From Peribacillus sp. Bi96 (GTDB lineage Bacteria; Bacillota; Bacilli; Bacillales; DSM-1321), in assembly GCF_918698115.1 (NCBI RefSeq), contig NZ_CAKKLV010000006.1:186001-250000 (forward strand): 64,000 nt of DNA, given 5' to 3'. Below the pieces are notes generated by a model. That model was given only the letters and a program-made list of their open reading frames with translations. It was not told the origin of the DNA and made no database searches. Below, piece by piece: positions 26,974-35,400 of the stretch (position 1 is its first letter; every line of letters begins with the position of its first letter). The position numbers were made by a program, and so were the translations under genes.

Positions 26974-27380
26974 ATCATCACCCCTTTCAAACTATCGCGA
27001 TACAAAAAAAGAGCCAGTAAAACAAACAATGTACTTACATTGAACGTTTCACTGACCCTTATCCACGCACTGTCTTCCTGCAAAGGAAGATCAAGTGAAC
27101 CAAGTCAATTTTTATGAATTCCAGATTTATAACAAGCCGGCCATGCAACAAGGTAACTTGCTGTCATCGGTTTGGTAAATTAAGTATAAATCCATTATTT
27201 GAATTTTGCAATAATTTTGTTTGATGGTCAATTGGTAATGCCTAAATATTCTTAAATACAATACACAGTATTTGAAATTGCCTTTATTCGTGTTAAATGT
27301 GATGATTGGAGATACTTAAATGATTCGTACGATCCATTAACGCTCGACAAACAAGGAAAGATTCAAAGGGAGATGGCAAT
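26974..27380. other. Divergent intergenic region, CoA-transferase operon / nrnA-like
   Basis: About 400 bases. It holds a T-tailed hairpin (27003-27058) and a small hairpin (27073-27090), both sensible on the minus strand as a structured leader of the CoA-transferase operon. The remaining 290 bases have no gene and no riboswitch family I recognise. Confidence 0.6.
27003..27058 (-). terminator. Terminator-like hairpin in the CoA-transferase leader
   Basis: Minus strand GGGTCAGTGAAACG and GTTTTACTGGCTC form a long stem with several G-T pairs, closed by CAATGTA/TACATTG, and followed by TTTTTTTG. It ends 30 bases before the CoA-transferase start codon. A second hairpin TCTTCC-TGCAAA-GGAAGA (plus-strand coordinates 27073-27090) stands just before it. 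No gene upstream on this strand needs a terminator, so an attenuated leader is the simplest reading. Confidence 0.55.
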
Positions 27381-28319
27381 ATGGTCAATATAAAAAAGGA
27401 AATAATCGAAGCGATCAAGAAATACCCAACGATAATCATTCACCGCCATGTTAATCCGGACCCCGATGCATTGGGATCACAAATCGGCTTCCAACGGCTT
27501 TTGAAGCACTCTTACCCTTCCAAGGAAGTTTTTGTGGTAGGCGATGAAGTGGATAGGCTTTTATTCATTGGTGAAATGGATGTCATTACCGATAACAAAT
27601 ATAAAGGGGCTTTGGTGATTGTGTGTGATACTGCCAACATTTCACGAATCAGTGATCCCCGCCATGAACTCGGGGATATGCTGATCAAAATTGACCACCA
27701 TCCCGAATATGAATTATTTGGCGACATTTCTTGGGTCGACCCTTCTTATAGCTCTACATGCGAAATGCTTGTTGAATTAAGTATGGAATTTCAAGAAGAC
27801 TTTTTCCTGAATAAAGAAACGGCTAAAGCACTTTATGCAGGGATACTTAGTGATACAGGGAATTTCATGAATGGGAATATCACTCCTAGAACTTTAAAAA
27901 TGGTTTCGCATTTAAGAACTTATAATTTTCAGCCAGAAAGAATCCATAACTTTCTTAATACAAAAACGCCAAACTCTTCAAGGCTTCAAAAAGACATTCT
28001 CATGACCTACAGGATAACCAACAAAGGGGTAGCTTACTTCTTTATTACGGAGGATCTGATAAATATGTATGGAGTAGACCGAGTCGAAGCTTCGAATTTA
28101 ATCAATACGCTTTCAAGCATTAGAGGTAGCAAGATCTGGGCGTTTTTCATCGAATATCCTAAGGAAATCCGTGTCAGGATTCGTTCGCGGAATATTCCCA
28201 TCGATTCCGTAGCCCGTCAATTCAATGGGGGCGGACATTCATTGGCTTCAGGTGCAACCATCCATTCCTGGGAAGAGGTTGATCAAGTTATTCAAGCATT
28301 GAATCACGTCTGTCCATAG
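27381..28319 (+). CDS. DHH/DHHA1 phosphoesterase, NrnA-like
   Basis: A 312-aa member of the bifunctional oligoribonuclease/pAp-phosphatase family. HRHVNPDPDALGSQ and KIDHHPEYELFG are DHH-domain metal motifs, and the C-terminal FNGGGHSLASGA is the DHHA1 substrate motif. The usual B. subtilis NrnA is 313 aa. It may degrade 2-5 nt RNAs and hydrolyse pAp, a by-product of sulfate assimilation. It could be a paralogue of the main nrnA elsewhere. GGGAGATGGCAAT precedes the ATG. Confidence 0.83.
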   Translation: MVNIKKEIIEAIKKYPTIIIHRHVNPDPDALGSQIGFQRLLKHSYPSKEVFVVGDEVDRLLFIGEMDVITDNKYKGALVIVCDTANISRISDPRHELGDMLIKIDHHPEYELFGDISWVDPSYSSTCEMLVELSMEFQEDFFLNKETAKALYAGILSDTGNFMNGNITPRTLKMVSHLRTYNFQPERIHNFLNTKTPNSSRLQKDILMTYRITNKGVAYFFITEDLINMYGVDRVEASNLINTLSSIRGSKIWAFFIEYPKEIRVRIRSRNIPIDSVARQFNGGGHSLASGATIHSWEEVDQVIQALNHVCP

Positions 28320-28366
28320 CAGGGAGTCATTGTTTGCAGGAGTGAATAAACATTCCTAACTTCATT

Positions 28367-28405
28367 ACAAAAAGACGCCTAAGCCCGAACGGCTGAGGCG
28401 CCTTC
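28367..28405. terminator. Bidirectional terminator, nrnA-like / ssu operon
   Basis: AAAGACGCCTAAGCC / GGCTGAGGCGCCTT stem with A and T runs between two convergent transcription units. Confidence 0.82.
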
Positions 28406-28415
28406 TTATTTCAAG

Positions 28416-29426
28416 TTACTTGGTGACTTCTCCAAGAATGGATAAATCGATCAGGCCTTTAATATCACTGCTAGGAATATAACCCGCCTCTTTGCTTATA
28501 TCAGCCATTTCTTGAATGACTTGCTCATTCACATCAGTTGTCACTTCAAGGCGTGAAAATGCCGAGGCAACTTCTTCTTTACTTAATTCTTTTCCAGTCA
28601 GTTTCTTCAAATGCTTAATAACTAGTTCTTGGCTTTCTTCAGGATTTTTTCGAATAAAATCCACCGCTTTCTTATGCGCTTTCAAATAGGAAGCAGCGAG
28701 ACCTTTTTTATCCAAGAACTTCTGGCTTGCAGCCACTACAGTGTTTGGTGAATCTTTTCCCCATGCAAACTGATCCCAGTCAAGCACTAACTTTCCCTTT
28801 GCCTGGTTTTCCAATACGTATCCCCATGGTTCCTGTGTCGCTGCTGCATCGACTGACTTTTGGACAAAAAGAGCGGTTGTATCAGCAGGTGCTGATGCAT
28901 ATAGCTCAACTGTTCCCCCATTTGTAGACGGTTTTAAGTCAACATCTTGAAGCGCTTTTCTAAGCATGACATCCTGTGTACTACCTATGACGGGAATCGC
29001 TACCTTTTTACCATCCAAATCTTTTAAATCCGTAACCTTGCTTCCCTCACTTGCCACAAGAACGGCACCGCCATTAACTGCTCCAGAGATTAGGTGGTAT
29101 TCCGGGTTTTTAACGTAAAAGTTAAGCAAAGGACCAGGTCCGACAGTTCCGACGTCAATAGCGTTTGTAGCCATTGCTTCCATAAATAATCCGCCATTTG
29201 CCACCGTTTTGGTTTCTATCTTAACATCTTTACCGAACTCTTCTTCAAAATAGCCTTTTTCAAGCGCAATGATCGTTGCACTATGAGTTAAATTAGGAAA
29301 ATATCCAATTTTCACGGTTTGTTTCCCAGAACCCTTTCCCTCGTCTTTACTGGTGGACTGGGTGCACCCGCTTACTATTCCGATGAACAATACAGACAAA
29401 ATAAGGGCAAAAAATGATTTTTTCAT
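28416..29426 (-). CDS. ssuA: Sulfonate-type ABC transporter substrate-binding lipoprotein
   Basis: A 336-aa lipoprotein: basic N-terminus, hydrophobic stretch and lipobox IVSGC. The mature part KIGYFPNLTHSATIIALEKG, with IDVGTVGPGPLLN, is the SsuA/TauA/NrtA fold that binds sulfonates, taurine or similar anions. It is the third gene of an ABC operon on the minus strand. No ssuD monooxygenase is beside it. The sulfonate assignment is by family resemblance, and other NitT/TauT substrates are possible. Confidence 0.8.
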   Translation of the reverse strand: MKKSFFALILSVLFIGIVSGCTQSTSKDEGKGSGKQTVKIGYFPNLTHSATIIALEKGYFEEEFGKDVKIETKTVANGGLFMEAMATNAIDVGTVGPGPLLNFYVKNPEYHLISGAVNGGAVLVASEGSKVTDLKDLDGKKVAIPVIGSTQDVMLRKALQDVDLKPSTNGGTVELYASAPADTTALFVQKSVDAAATQEPWGYVLENQAKGKLVLDWDQFAWGKDSPNTVVAASQKFLDKKGLAASYLKAHKKAVDFIRKNPEESQELVIKHLKKLTGKELSKEEVASAFSRLEVTTDVNEQVIQEMADISKEAGYIPSSDIKGLIDLSILGEVTK

Positions 29427-29461
29427 ATTTTTCTCTCCTTTTTTACTATGATCTTATTAAA

Positions 29462-30220
29462 CTACCGTTGATTCACTCCCCATTTAAGTTGAACACTACG
29501 TTCGAGACGGGAGAAGACTACATTATCGACGATTGTTCCGATAATTGCGATAATGACCATTACGGAGATGACCAAATCCATTTGACCCAATGATCTGCCC
29601 ATTTCAAGCAATTGTCCAAGACCGCCTCCTCCGCCAAGCAATTCACCAGCCATCAATGCGCGCCAGGAAAATGCCCACGCAATTCGAAGTCCGGAAATTA
29701 TTTGCGGGACGGAAGCTGGTAAAATCACGGTGCGCAGAAAGTGAAAACCTGTCGATCCATATGTTTTGGCAACCCGTTGATACAACTGGGGCACATTTCG
29801 GAATCCGCTGGTTGCATTAACTGTCATCGTCCATGTTGCACCGATGGTGACGATAAAGAGAATCGAGAAATCATTCAACCCAAACCAAATGATCGCTAAA
29901 GGGAACCAAACGATACTCGGGATGGACTGTAAGGCCGTCACGACGAATCCTAAAGTGTCTTCAACCAGTTTGAAGCGCCAAATGAAATAGCCTAATATCA
30001 GACCTACTATAATGGCAATCGTAAAGCCTATCAGGATACGGCCGAGGCTTTTTCCGATAGCTTCGGTTATTTGTCCGCTTACTAGCCCTTTAAACAAAGT
30101 TTCCAAAACCTGAGTCAGGCTCGGGAACATGAAATCCGGAAGACTGGATAATCTAGATGTGACTTCCCATATCCCCGCTATCATCGCGATGAATATGATT
30201 CGTCTTAAAGCTGTAATCAT
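29462..30220 (-). CDS. ssuC: Sulfonate-type ABC transporter permease
   Basis: A 252-aa permease of the NitT/TauT group with six hydrophobic helices. The EAA-like loop is RVAKTYGSTGFHFLRTVILP, and SGLRIAWAFSWRALMAGELLG is characteristic of SsuC/TauC. Its start overlaps the end of the ATPase gene by 68 bases, with GGAGG nine bases before the ATG inside that gene. Tight coupling with the ATPase is expected. Confidence 0.83.
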   Translation of the reverse strand: MITALRRIIFIAMIAGIWEVTSRLSSLPDFMFPSLTQVLETLFKGLVSGQITEAIGKSLGRILIGFTIAIIVGLILGYFIWRFKLVEDTLGFVVTALQSIPSIVWFPLAIIWFGLNDFSILFIVTIGATWTMTVNATSGFRNVPQLYQRVAKTYGSTGFHFLRTVILPASVPQIISGLRIAWAFSWRALMAGELLGGGGGLGQLLEMGRSLGQMDLVISVMVIIAIIGTIVDNVVFSRLERSVQLKWGVNQR

Positions 30221-30995
30221 TCCCCATTTCCTCCTTCAACACTTTTTCAATTTCCTCCTGCAAGATAGATAGAACCCTTTGTTCAGTATGTAAAGTTACA
30301 CTATCCGGCATAACTCCATCTTTCATGGAAGGGACGGAAATCGTCTCTTTAATTTTCCCGGGACGGGTTGCAAAGACGATAATTTTTTCGGAAAGCTGAA
30401 CGGCCTCACGAATATTATGGGTAACGAAAAAGATTGTCACCTTTGTTTTTCTCCAGATTTCGAGCAACTCTTTATGCAAGACCATCCTCGTTTGCTCATC
30501 AAGCGCAGAAAATGGCTCATCCATCAAGAGAATATCCGGTTCCATCACCAGCGCTCTTGCGATGGCTACCCTCTGTTTCATGCCCCCTGATAGTTGATGT
30601 GGATAGGAGTCCACATAACGGCTGAGATGAACCATTTTTAAAATGTCCATTGCCTTCGATTTAGCCTCTTCTTTGGGCATTTTCTTTAGCTTCAAGCCGT
30701 ATGTAACATTTTCAAGTACCGTTAACCAGGGAAATAACCCAGCCTCTTGAAAAACTACCACCCGTTCCGGTCCAGGCTTCATCACCTTTTTTCCAGCTAC
30801 ACGTATTTCACCTTTATCAGCCTTATCAAGGCCAGCGATTAGATAAAGGAGTGTCGATTTCCCGCAACCCGATGGTCCGACGATGGAAACGAAACTTCCT
30901 TTCTCGACCTCTATGTTAATCTCGTCAAGTACCTTTGTGCGTTCTTTATGTTCATTCGAAAAACTTTTTTCTATGCCATCTATTGTTAAATACAT
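30153..30995 (-). CDS. ssuB: Sulfonate-type ABC transporter ATP-binding protein
   Basis: A 280-aa ATPase. Walker A is GPSGCGKST, the Q-loop is VVFQEAGLFPWLTVLENV (the FPW form typical of SsuB/TauB/NrtD), the signature is LSGGMKQR, Walker B is ILLMDEPFSALD and the switch is FVTHNI. It is the first gene of the operon. The C-terminal 20 residues overlap the permease gene. GGGGTGACTTT precedes the ATG at 30995. Confidence 0.87.
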   Translation of the reverse strand: MYLTIDGIEKSFSNEHKERTKVLDEINIEVEKGSFVSIVGPSGCGKSTLLYLIAGLDKADKGEIRVAGKKVMKPGPERVVVFQEAGLFPWLTVLENVTYGLKLKKMPKEEAKSKAMDILKMVHLSRYVDSYPHQLSGGMKQRVAIARALVMEPDILLMDEPFSALDEQTRMVLHKELLEIWRKTKVTIFFVTHNIREAVQLSEKIIVFATRPGKIKETISVPSMKDGVMPDSVTLHTEQRVLSILQEEIEKVLKEEMGNDYSFKTNHIHRDDSGDMGSHI

Positions 30996-31045
30996 AAAGT
31001 CACCCCACTTTTATATCGCATCGATTCACAAAACATTATTTCTTA

Positions 31046-31074
31046 ATAATGATTAATCCAATGGTTTTTGTCAA
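31046..31074 (-). promoter_or_regulatory. Sigma-A promoter of the sulfonate-type operon
   Basis: Minus strand TTGACA (31069-31074), 17 bases, CATTAT (31046-31051). It is about 50 bases before the ATPase start. It resembles the sbp promoter in its perfect -35. Confidence 0.6.
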
Positions 31075-31180
31075 CTATAAAAATGCAAAAATTCTAATTT
31101 TTTGATATCTTTCTATTTAGCTTTCAATTCCATGCCCATATCAAAAACTCACTTGACAAATTCCTTACTTCACACAAAAG

Positions 31181-31210
31181 GCCTGAGCCCTTTTATTAAG
31201 GCTCAGGCTG
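31181..31210 (-). terminator. Terminator of the YhgE/Pip gene
   Basis: GCCTGAGCC, loop, GGGCTCAGGC, then CTTTTG on the minus strand, about 65 bases after the gene stop. Confidence 0.8.
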
Positions 31211-31276
31211 ATTTTATAATTTAATGAGGCATCTTGAGTGCCTTGCATTTCAAGGTCCCCCATAAACATTTAATAT

Positions 31277-33379
31277 CTAGAAAATCCTGCTTCCATACAA
31301 TTTATCCTTCATCTTTTGCGTCCTAGCATGCAAGGGCTTTTTCAAAATGATACCTATAAGGAACGCGATTAATAAAAAGAGAAACAGGATGAAAATATCC
31401 TTGCCAGCAACGCTCCAGGTTATTCCACCAACCGATTCACGAAGTAAGCCAACGGCATAGGTGAATGGCAAAAAGGGGTTGATATGTTGGAAAAAGGGCG
31501 GTGTCACTTGAATGGGGAAGGTGCCGCCTGAACTTGATATTTGAAGGACCATCAAGACTACACTCAACCCTTTTCCAACATTACCCAGAACTGAAACCAA
31601 CGTATACACAATGAGTGTAAATACTGTACTTATCAAGACAGAAAACATGATGTACTCAAATTTATCCGCTACATACACACCAATCAGGATAATATTCCCA
31701 ATGGAAACACTAAGTGCCTGCATTAATCCAATGATGAAGAATATAAGGTACCGCCCAATATAAACTTGATACGGGCTGTAAACTTTATGAGAAACACCTA
31801 CGCTAAGCATGGAAATCAAAATTGTGCCGCCCACCCATAGGGATAATGCCGTGAAGAAAGGAGACATGGCAGATCCATAGTTTGGGATTGGAAATAAACT
31901 GTGTTTATTGAGCAGTACTGGTTCTGAAAAAAAGTCACTTTCTTGTTCAATGTCATTCCTCAGGAACGCAATCACTTCTTCCATATTATAAGACTTATCG
32001 ATTTCTCTCATTTTAGATGCTAGAGCCGTTATTTTCGATTCTATTTCCGGAAACTTTTCCTGTAATTCATCGATTTCTCCTGTACGTGTTTCCAACGTTC
32101 GATTGGTCTCATTCAATAGTGTCCTCACTTCAGGAAGAACCTGGCTGCCCTCCGTCATCGTAAGCTGAACTTTCTGCAATATGGAATCCGTTTCATTCCA
32201 TATTGCATTGAATTTTGGACCTGTATCCTTTGAATAGTTATCCTGGAAGCTTGCCAAGACTTGATCATTGTTCTCACCAAGATTTATAAGTGAGCCGAAG
32301 GAGCGATCATTCAGCGCTTGAAGTTGTTTCGAAACATTATCCCGAAGATCATCTACTAGCTGTATTTCTGGTTGAAGCCCGTTTTTTGCACTAAATTGAT
32401 TGACTCTCACCAATAAGTTAAACATGCTGTCCAAAAGGTACAACTCTTTATTTATCCTCGTTATCCCTTGATCAACTAACTGATCCGCTTCATTGCCCGG
32501 CAAATCCTGATCCGTTAACCGGTTTGCCAGCACTAATATGGATTCATTATCACTCCTTAAATTCGCAATATCATTTTGCAAGAGTGGATTCATTTCTTCG
32601 AAAGCCTGCCTTGTTGAATCTACATAACTAGAAACGTCAGACTCCAATTTATCCTTCTGCGACGTTATTCCTTCTATTGCATCAAGACCATCATTTACCA
32701 TCTTAATGATATCCTCTGCCCTTTTTACATGTGTTCGAACAGTTTTGATATTTTTTTCAAGTTCAGGCAGTTCCCCCTCTAATAAATACACCATATTTTT
32801 CATTTTTTGAATGGTTGGCAACTCATTTTGCAACGTGATACCCAGTTCATTAAAGATGGAAAGGATACTCCCACTAGCTGATTTAATAAAGCTTTTGCTC
32901 ACATTGTCTACAATGCTGTTGGCTCCTGCAGCGGTAATTTTAGGAGCAATGGAATTGATTTTTTCATTCACATAGTAATCAATCTCCGCTTTCATTGGGT
33001 CATCCGTCATGATGGTCGCGATATGTTCCGAAAAATTCTCTGGAATAATGATCGTTGCGTAATAATCCCCCTTTTCCACCTTTGCAATCGCATCTTTTTC
33101 ATTTGTGAATCTCCAGCCTAAATCTTTATTCCCCTTTAAACCCTCTATGACTTCTTTTCCTAAATTCACGGTTTTACCATTTAACTCCGCACCTTTATCA
33201 TTATTGGACACACCGACGAGGATCCCTTCCGTGTTTCCATATGGGTCCCAAGACGCGACAATATTAAACCATGCATAAATGGACGGGATGAACATAAGAA
33301 AAATAACAACGATCCAAACAAAGAAGTTTTTATAAATGCTCTTTAAATCGTCAATGAAAATTTCCCGAATATTTCTCAA
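31277..33379 (-). CDS. YhgE/Pip-type membrane protein (ABC-2 permease fold)
   Basis: A 700-aa protein with one N-terminal membrane helix, then about 430 extracytoplasmic residues rich in coiled coil (LEKNIKTVRTHVKRAEDIIK, DELQEKFPEIESKITALASK). About six C-terminal helices of the ABC-2 type follow. This is the layout of YhgE and the lactococcal phage infection protein Pip, and of type VII-linked EsaA relatives. The start is a TTG at 33379 preceded by GGGGG. Its function in Bacillus is unclear. Pip acts as a phage receptor in Lactococcus. Confidence 0.8.
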   Translation of the reverse strand: MRNIREIFIDDLKSIYKNFFVWIVVIFLMFIPSIYAWFNIVASWDPYGNTEGILVGVSNNDKGAELNGKTVNLGKEVIEGLKGNKDLGWRFTNEKDAIAKVEKGDYYATIIIPENFSEHIATIMTDDPMKAEIDYYVNEKINSIAPKITAAGANSIVDNVSKSFIKSASGSILSIFNELGITLQNELPTIQKMKNMVYLLEGELPELEKNIKTVRTHVKRAEDIIKMVNDGLDAIEGITSQKDKLESDVSSYVDSTRQAFEEMNPLLQNDIANLRSDNESILVLANRLTDQDLPGNEADQLVDQGITRINKELYLLDSMFNLLVRVNQFSAKNGLQPEIQLVDDLRDNVSKQLQALNDRSFGSLINLGENNDQVLASFQDNYSKDTGPKFNAIWNETDSILQKVQLTMTEGSQVLPEVRTLLNETNRTLETRTGEIDELQEKFPEIESKITALASKMREIDKSYNMEEVIAFLRNDIEQESDFFSEPVLLNKHSLFPIPNYGSAMSPFFTALSLWVGGTILISMLSVGVSHKVYSPYQVYIGRYLIFFIIGLMQALSVSIGNIILIGVYVADKFEYIMFSVLISTVFTLIVYTLVSVLGNVGKGLSVVLMVLQISSSGGTFPIQVTPPFFQHINPFLPFTYAVGLLRESVGGITWSVAGKDIFILFLFLLIAFLIGIILKKPLHARTQKMKDKLYGSRIF

Positions 33380-33705
33380 AACATACCCCCGTACAAAAGT
33401 ATTTTGATACTATTATTCGAAGAAATTTCTTAATCAATACTAAGTAAACATATCCATGGATTTTTCAAACCAAATAAAAAAAGCGTATAGCACTGCCTAG
33501 TTTAAAAGGAAGTACGTTTCATAAAATGATTAATTTTTATTGACCTCCCACCAATGGAATAAATCTATCAATTTATGTAAGATGGGTTCCCAATCGAAAG
33601 ACGGTATCTTGTCTTTTTCCTTTTTTAGTTACAGAATAAATGGCTTCCTGTAAGAACACACTATTAAAAACGAATTGTCGGGAGTTTTGTAAGGGAGAAA
33701 TAGTC
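33380..33705. other. Divergent intergenic region, YhgE / YetF-like
   Basis: About 325 bases. A short hairpin at 33597-33620 (AAAGAC ... GTCTTTTT followed by CCTTTTTT) resembles a terminator on the plus strand, before the YetF-type gene. No gene is seen. Confidence 0.4.
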
Positions 33706-34389
33706 ATGGCTGGATCTGTTGAAATCATCTTTCGAACCTTTACCTCATTTATTTTATTATGGCTATTTGTCCAGCTGCTCGGAAAACAGACGATTGCCCA
33801 GAGGACCTATCACCTTTATATTGCTTCAATAACGATGGGAACAATTGCAGGAAATCTAGCTTTCAATATTAAAATTAAATTCCTGTATTTTATCATTGCA
33901 CTTATAATAATGGGTACCGTCGTTTTTATGCTGAATCTTCTAGCCGTTCGAAATCCGCGCTTCGGGAAATGGATCGCTGGAGAACCTACTATCTTAATAC
34001 AAAAGGGAGAAATTCTCGAAGGGACAATGGAGCGAATGGGGTATTCACTGGATTCTCTTAAGCAGGCTTTGCGAGGAAAAGATATCTTCAACATGGAAGA
34101 AGTGGAATGTGCCATTTTAGAAATAAATGGCTCCCTCTCTGTATTAAAAAAAAACCAATACCAAAATGCCACCAAGCAGGATTTACCTCTACTGCCCTCA
34201 GCAGGAACAGTACCATTAGAACTGATCTATGATGGGAAGATCTTATATGACAACTTATCCAAACATACATACGATGACGAATGGTTAATGGCTGAACTCA
34301 AAAAAAGAAACCTTGCTGTTTTTGACATCTCATATGCTGTCGTAGGGACAAAAGGAAATTTGTATATTGATTTGATTAAGGATCAATGA
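33706..34389 (+). CDS. DUF421/YetF-family membrane protein
   Basis: A 227-aa protein with three N-terminal membrane helices (FILLWLFVQLLGKQTIAQRT is the conserved DUF421 opening) and a cytoplasmic YetF domain (GEPTILIQKGEILEGTMER). The YetF family includes proteins encoded in spoVA2-type operons and acting in spore heat resistance, as well as vegetative members. GGGAG lies eight bases before the ATG at 33706. An upstream ATG at 33640 is out of family. It stands alone here, 17 kb from the spoVA genes. Confidence 0.8.
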   Translation: MAGSVEIIFRTFTSFILLWLFVQLLGKQTIAQRTYHLYIASITMGTIAGNLAFNIKIKFLYFIIALIIMGTVVFMLNLLAVRNPRFGKWIAGEPTILIQKGEILEGTMERMGYSLDSLKQALRGKDIFNMEEVECAILEINGSLSVLKKNQYQNATKQDLPLLPSAGTVPLELIYDGKILYDNLSKHTYDDEWLMAELKKRNLAVFDISYAVVGTKGNLYIDLIKDQ

Positions 34390-34616
34390 AGGTAATAATT
34401 TTTTGTACCCTTTCGACTATTATCATCATAAGTAAAGAATCGCTGAGTCCAAATGCGCACCCATGAAGGAACTTAACAGCAAGCAATAAGACAAATTGAC
34501 CGTCTCGTGGAGTTTCTGTGTAGACTTTGTGCAATGCATTCGAAGGGTAAGGATTTTTAAAATGAAAAATAAATAAACGGCAAGAACTTTGCTTAGCAAA
34601 TGCTTTCGCCGTTCGG

Positions 34617-34712
34617 ATCACCTGTAAGGGATTCGAATCCGGGGCCCCTGCCCTGTCAATTTTGTTTCATCCTATTAAGCTGGTTAATTGGCTAGAATGT
34701 GTGAAAATACTC
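34617..34712 (-). pseudogene. Decayed tRNA-Val copy (C), D-arm half deleted
   Basis: The plus strand reads acctgtaagggattcgaatcc then gccctgtcaa, which matches the 3' half of the intact tRNA-Val at 43695-43766. The anticodon loop TTGACAG survives, but the 5' half is lost. Beyond the deletion agctggttaatt occurs, exactly as upstream of the intact tRNA. It is therefore a deleted duplicate of the whole locus, not a functional tRNA. Confidence 0.75.
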
Positions 34713-34752
34713 CTTCTTATTTTCATATTTCGCATTCGGGGCAGGAATAATT

Positions 34753-34786
34753 AAAAGTGGTTTTTCCAGAAGGAAAAACCACTTTT
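34753..34786 (-). terminator. Terminator of the PfpI gene
   Basis: AAAGTGGTTTTTCC / GGAAAAACCACTTT around a four-base loop, with A and T runs, 15 bases beyond the stop of the minus-strand gene. Confidence 0.85.
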
Positions 34787-34801
34787 TCACCCTATTATGT
34801 T

Positions 34802-35326
34802 TTAACGTTTTTCAATCACGGAAATCAATTCCCTTAAATAATCCGGTAGATCAGGCGGACGTCTGCTTGATACAAGGTTTCCATCTACTACGACGGGCCT
34901 ATCTATCCAAGTTGCCCCTGCATTTTCCATATCATCTTTAATGCCAGGGGTACTCGTTACATTTTTCCCTTGTAAAATTTTAGCAGAAATCAATACCCAA
35001 CCAGCGTGACAAATTTGCCCGATGGGTTTTTTATTTTCTTCCATACTTTGGATAAGTGATATCACTTCAGGAAATCGACGAATTTTGTCAGGTGCCCAAC
35101 CGCCCGGGACAAGAATGGCATCATATTCTTCAGCTTTAATACTGCCATACTCATAATCGGATACGGCTGGTACACCATATTTTCCAATGTATGTTTCATT
35201 CGCCTTTTCTCCAGCGAGGTGAACGATCGCTCCCTCTTCTTTTAATCGTAAGATCGGATACCAGAGCTCTAAATCTTCAAAATCATGGTGCACAAGACTG
35301 ATAATTTTCTTTCCTGCTAACCTCAT
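34802..35326 (-). CDS. DJ-1/PfpI-family protein (type 1 glutamine amidotransferase fold)
   Basis: A 174-aa protein. GQICHAGWVL carries the nucleophilic cysteine of the PfpI/YhbO group (usual form C-H-G/A), the acidic residue is in HDFEDLELWYPI, and VPGGWAPD is conserved. Members act as proteases, chaperones or deglycases of glycated molecules. The start at 35326 has GGGGAGATTTG before it. The frame continues upstream to 35392 without a better site. It stands alone between truA and the tRNA remnant. Confidence 0.85.
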   Translation of the reverse strand: MRLAGKKIISLVHHDFEDLELWYPILRLKEEGAIVHLAGEKANETYIGKYGVPAVSDYEYGSIKAEEYDAILVPGGWAPDKIRRFPEVISLIQSMEENKKPIGQICHAGWVLISAKILQGKNVTSTPGIKDDMENAGATWIDRPVVVDGNLVSSRRPPDLPDYLRELISVIEKR

Positions 35327-35400
35327 CAAATCTCCCCTTCTTTCGTATTTTCTACTGCCTGTCCACTTTACATGCATTAACCGACGCAGCAATATTTGGT

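Larger units (their letters stand above)
34390..34801. other. Intergenic region with tRNA remnant
   Basis: About 410 bases between the YetF-type gene and the PfpI gene. It contains the tRNA-Val remnant (34617-34712), a terminator-like hairpin before it (about 34574-34612, CGGC...GCCG arms) and the PfpI terminator. No other gene is seen. Confidence 0.6.
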
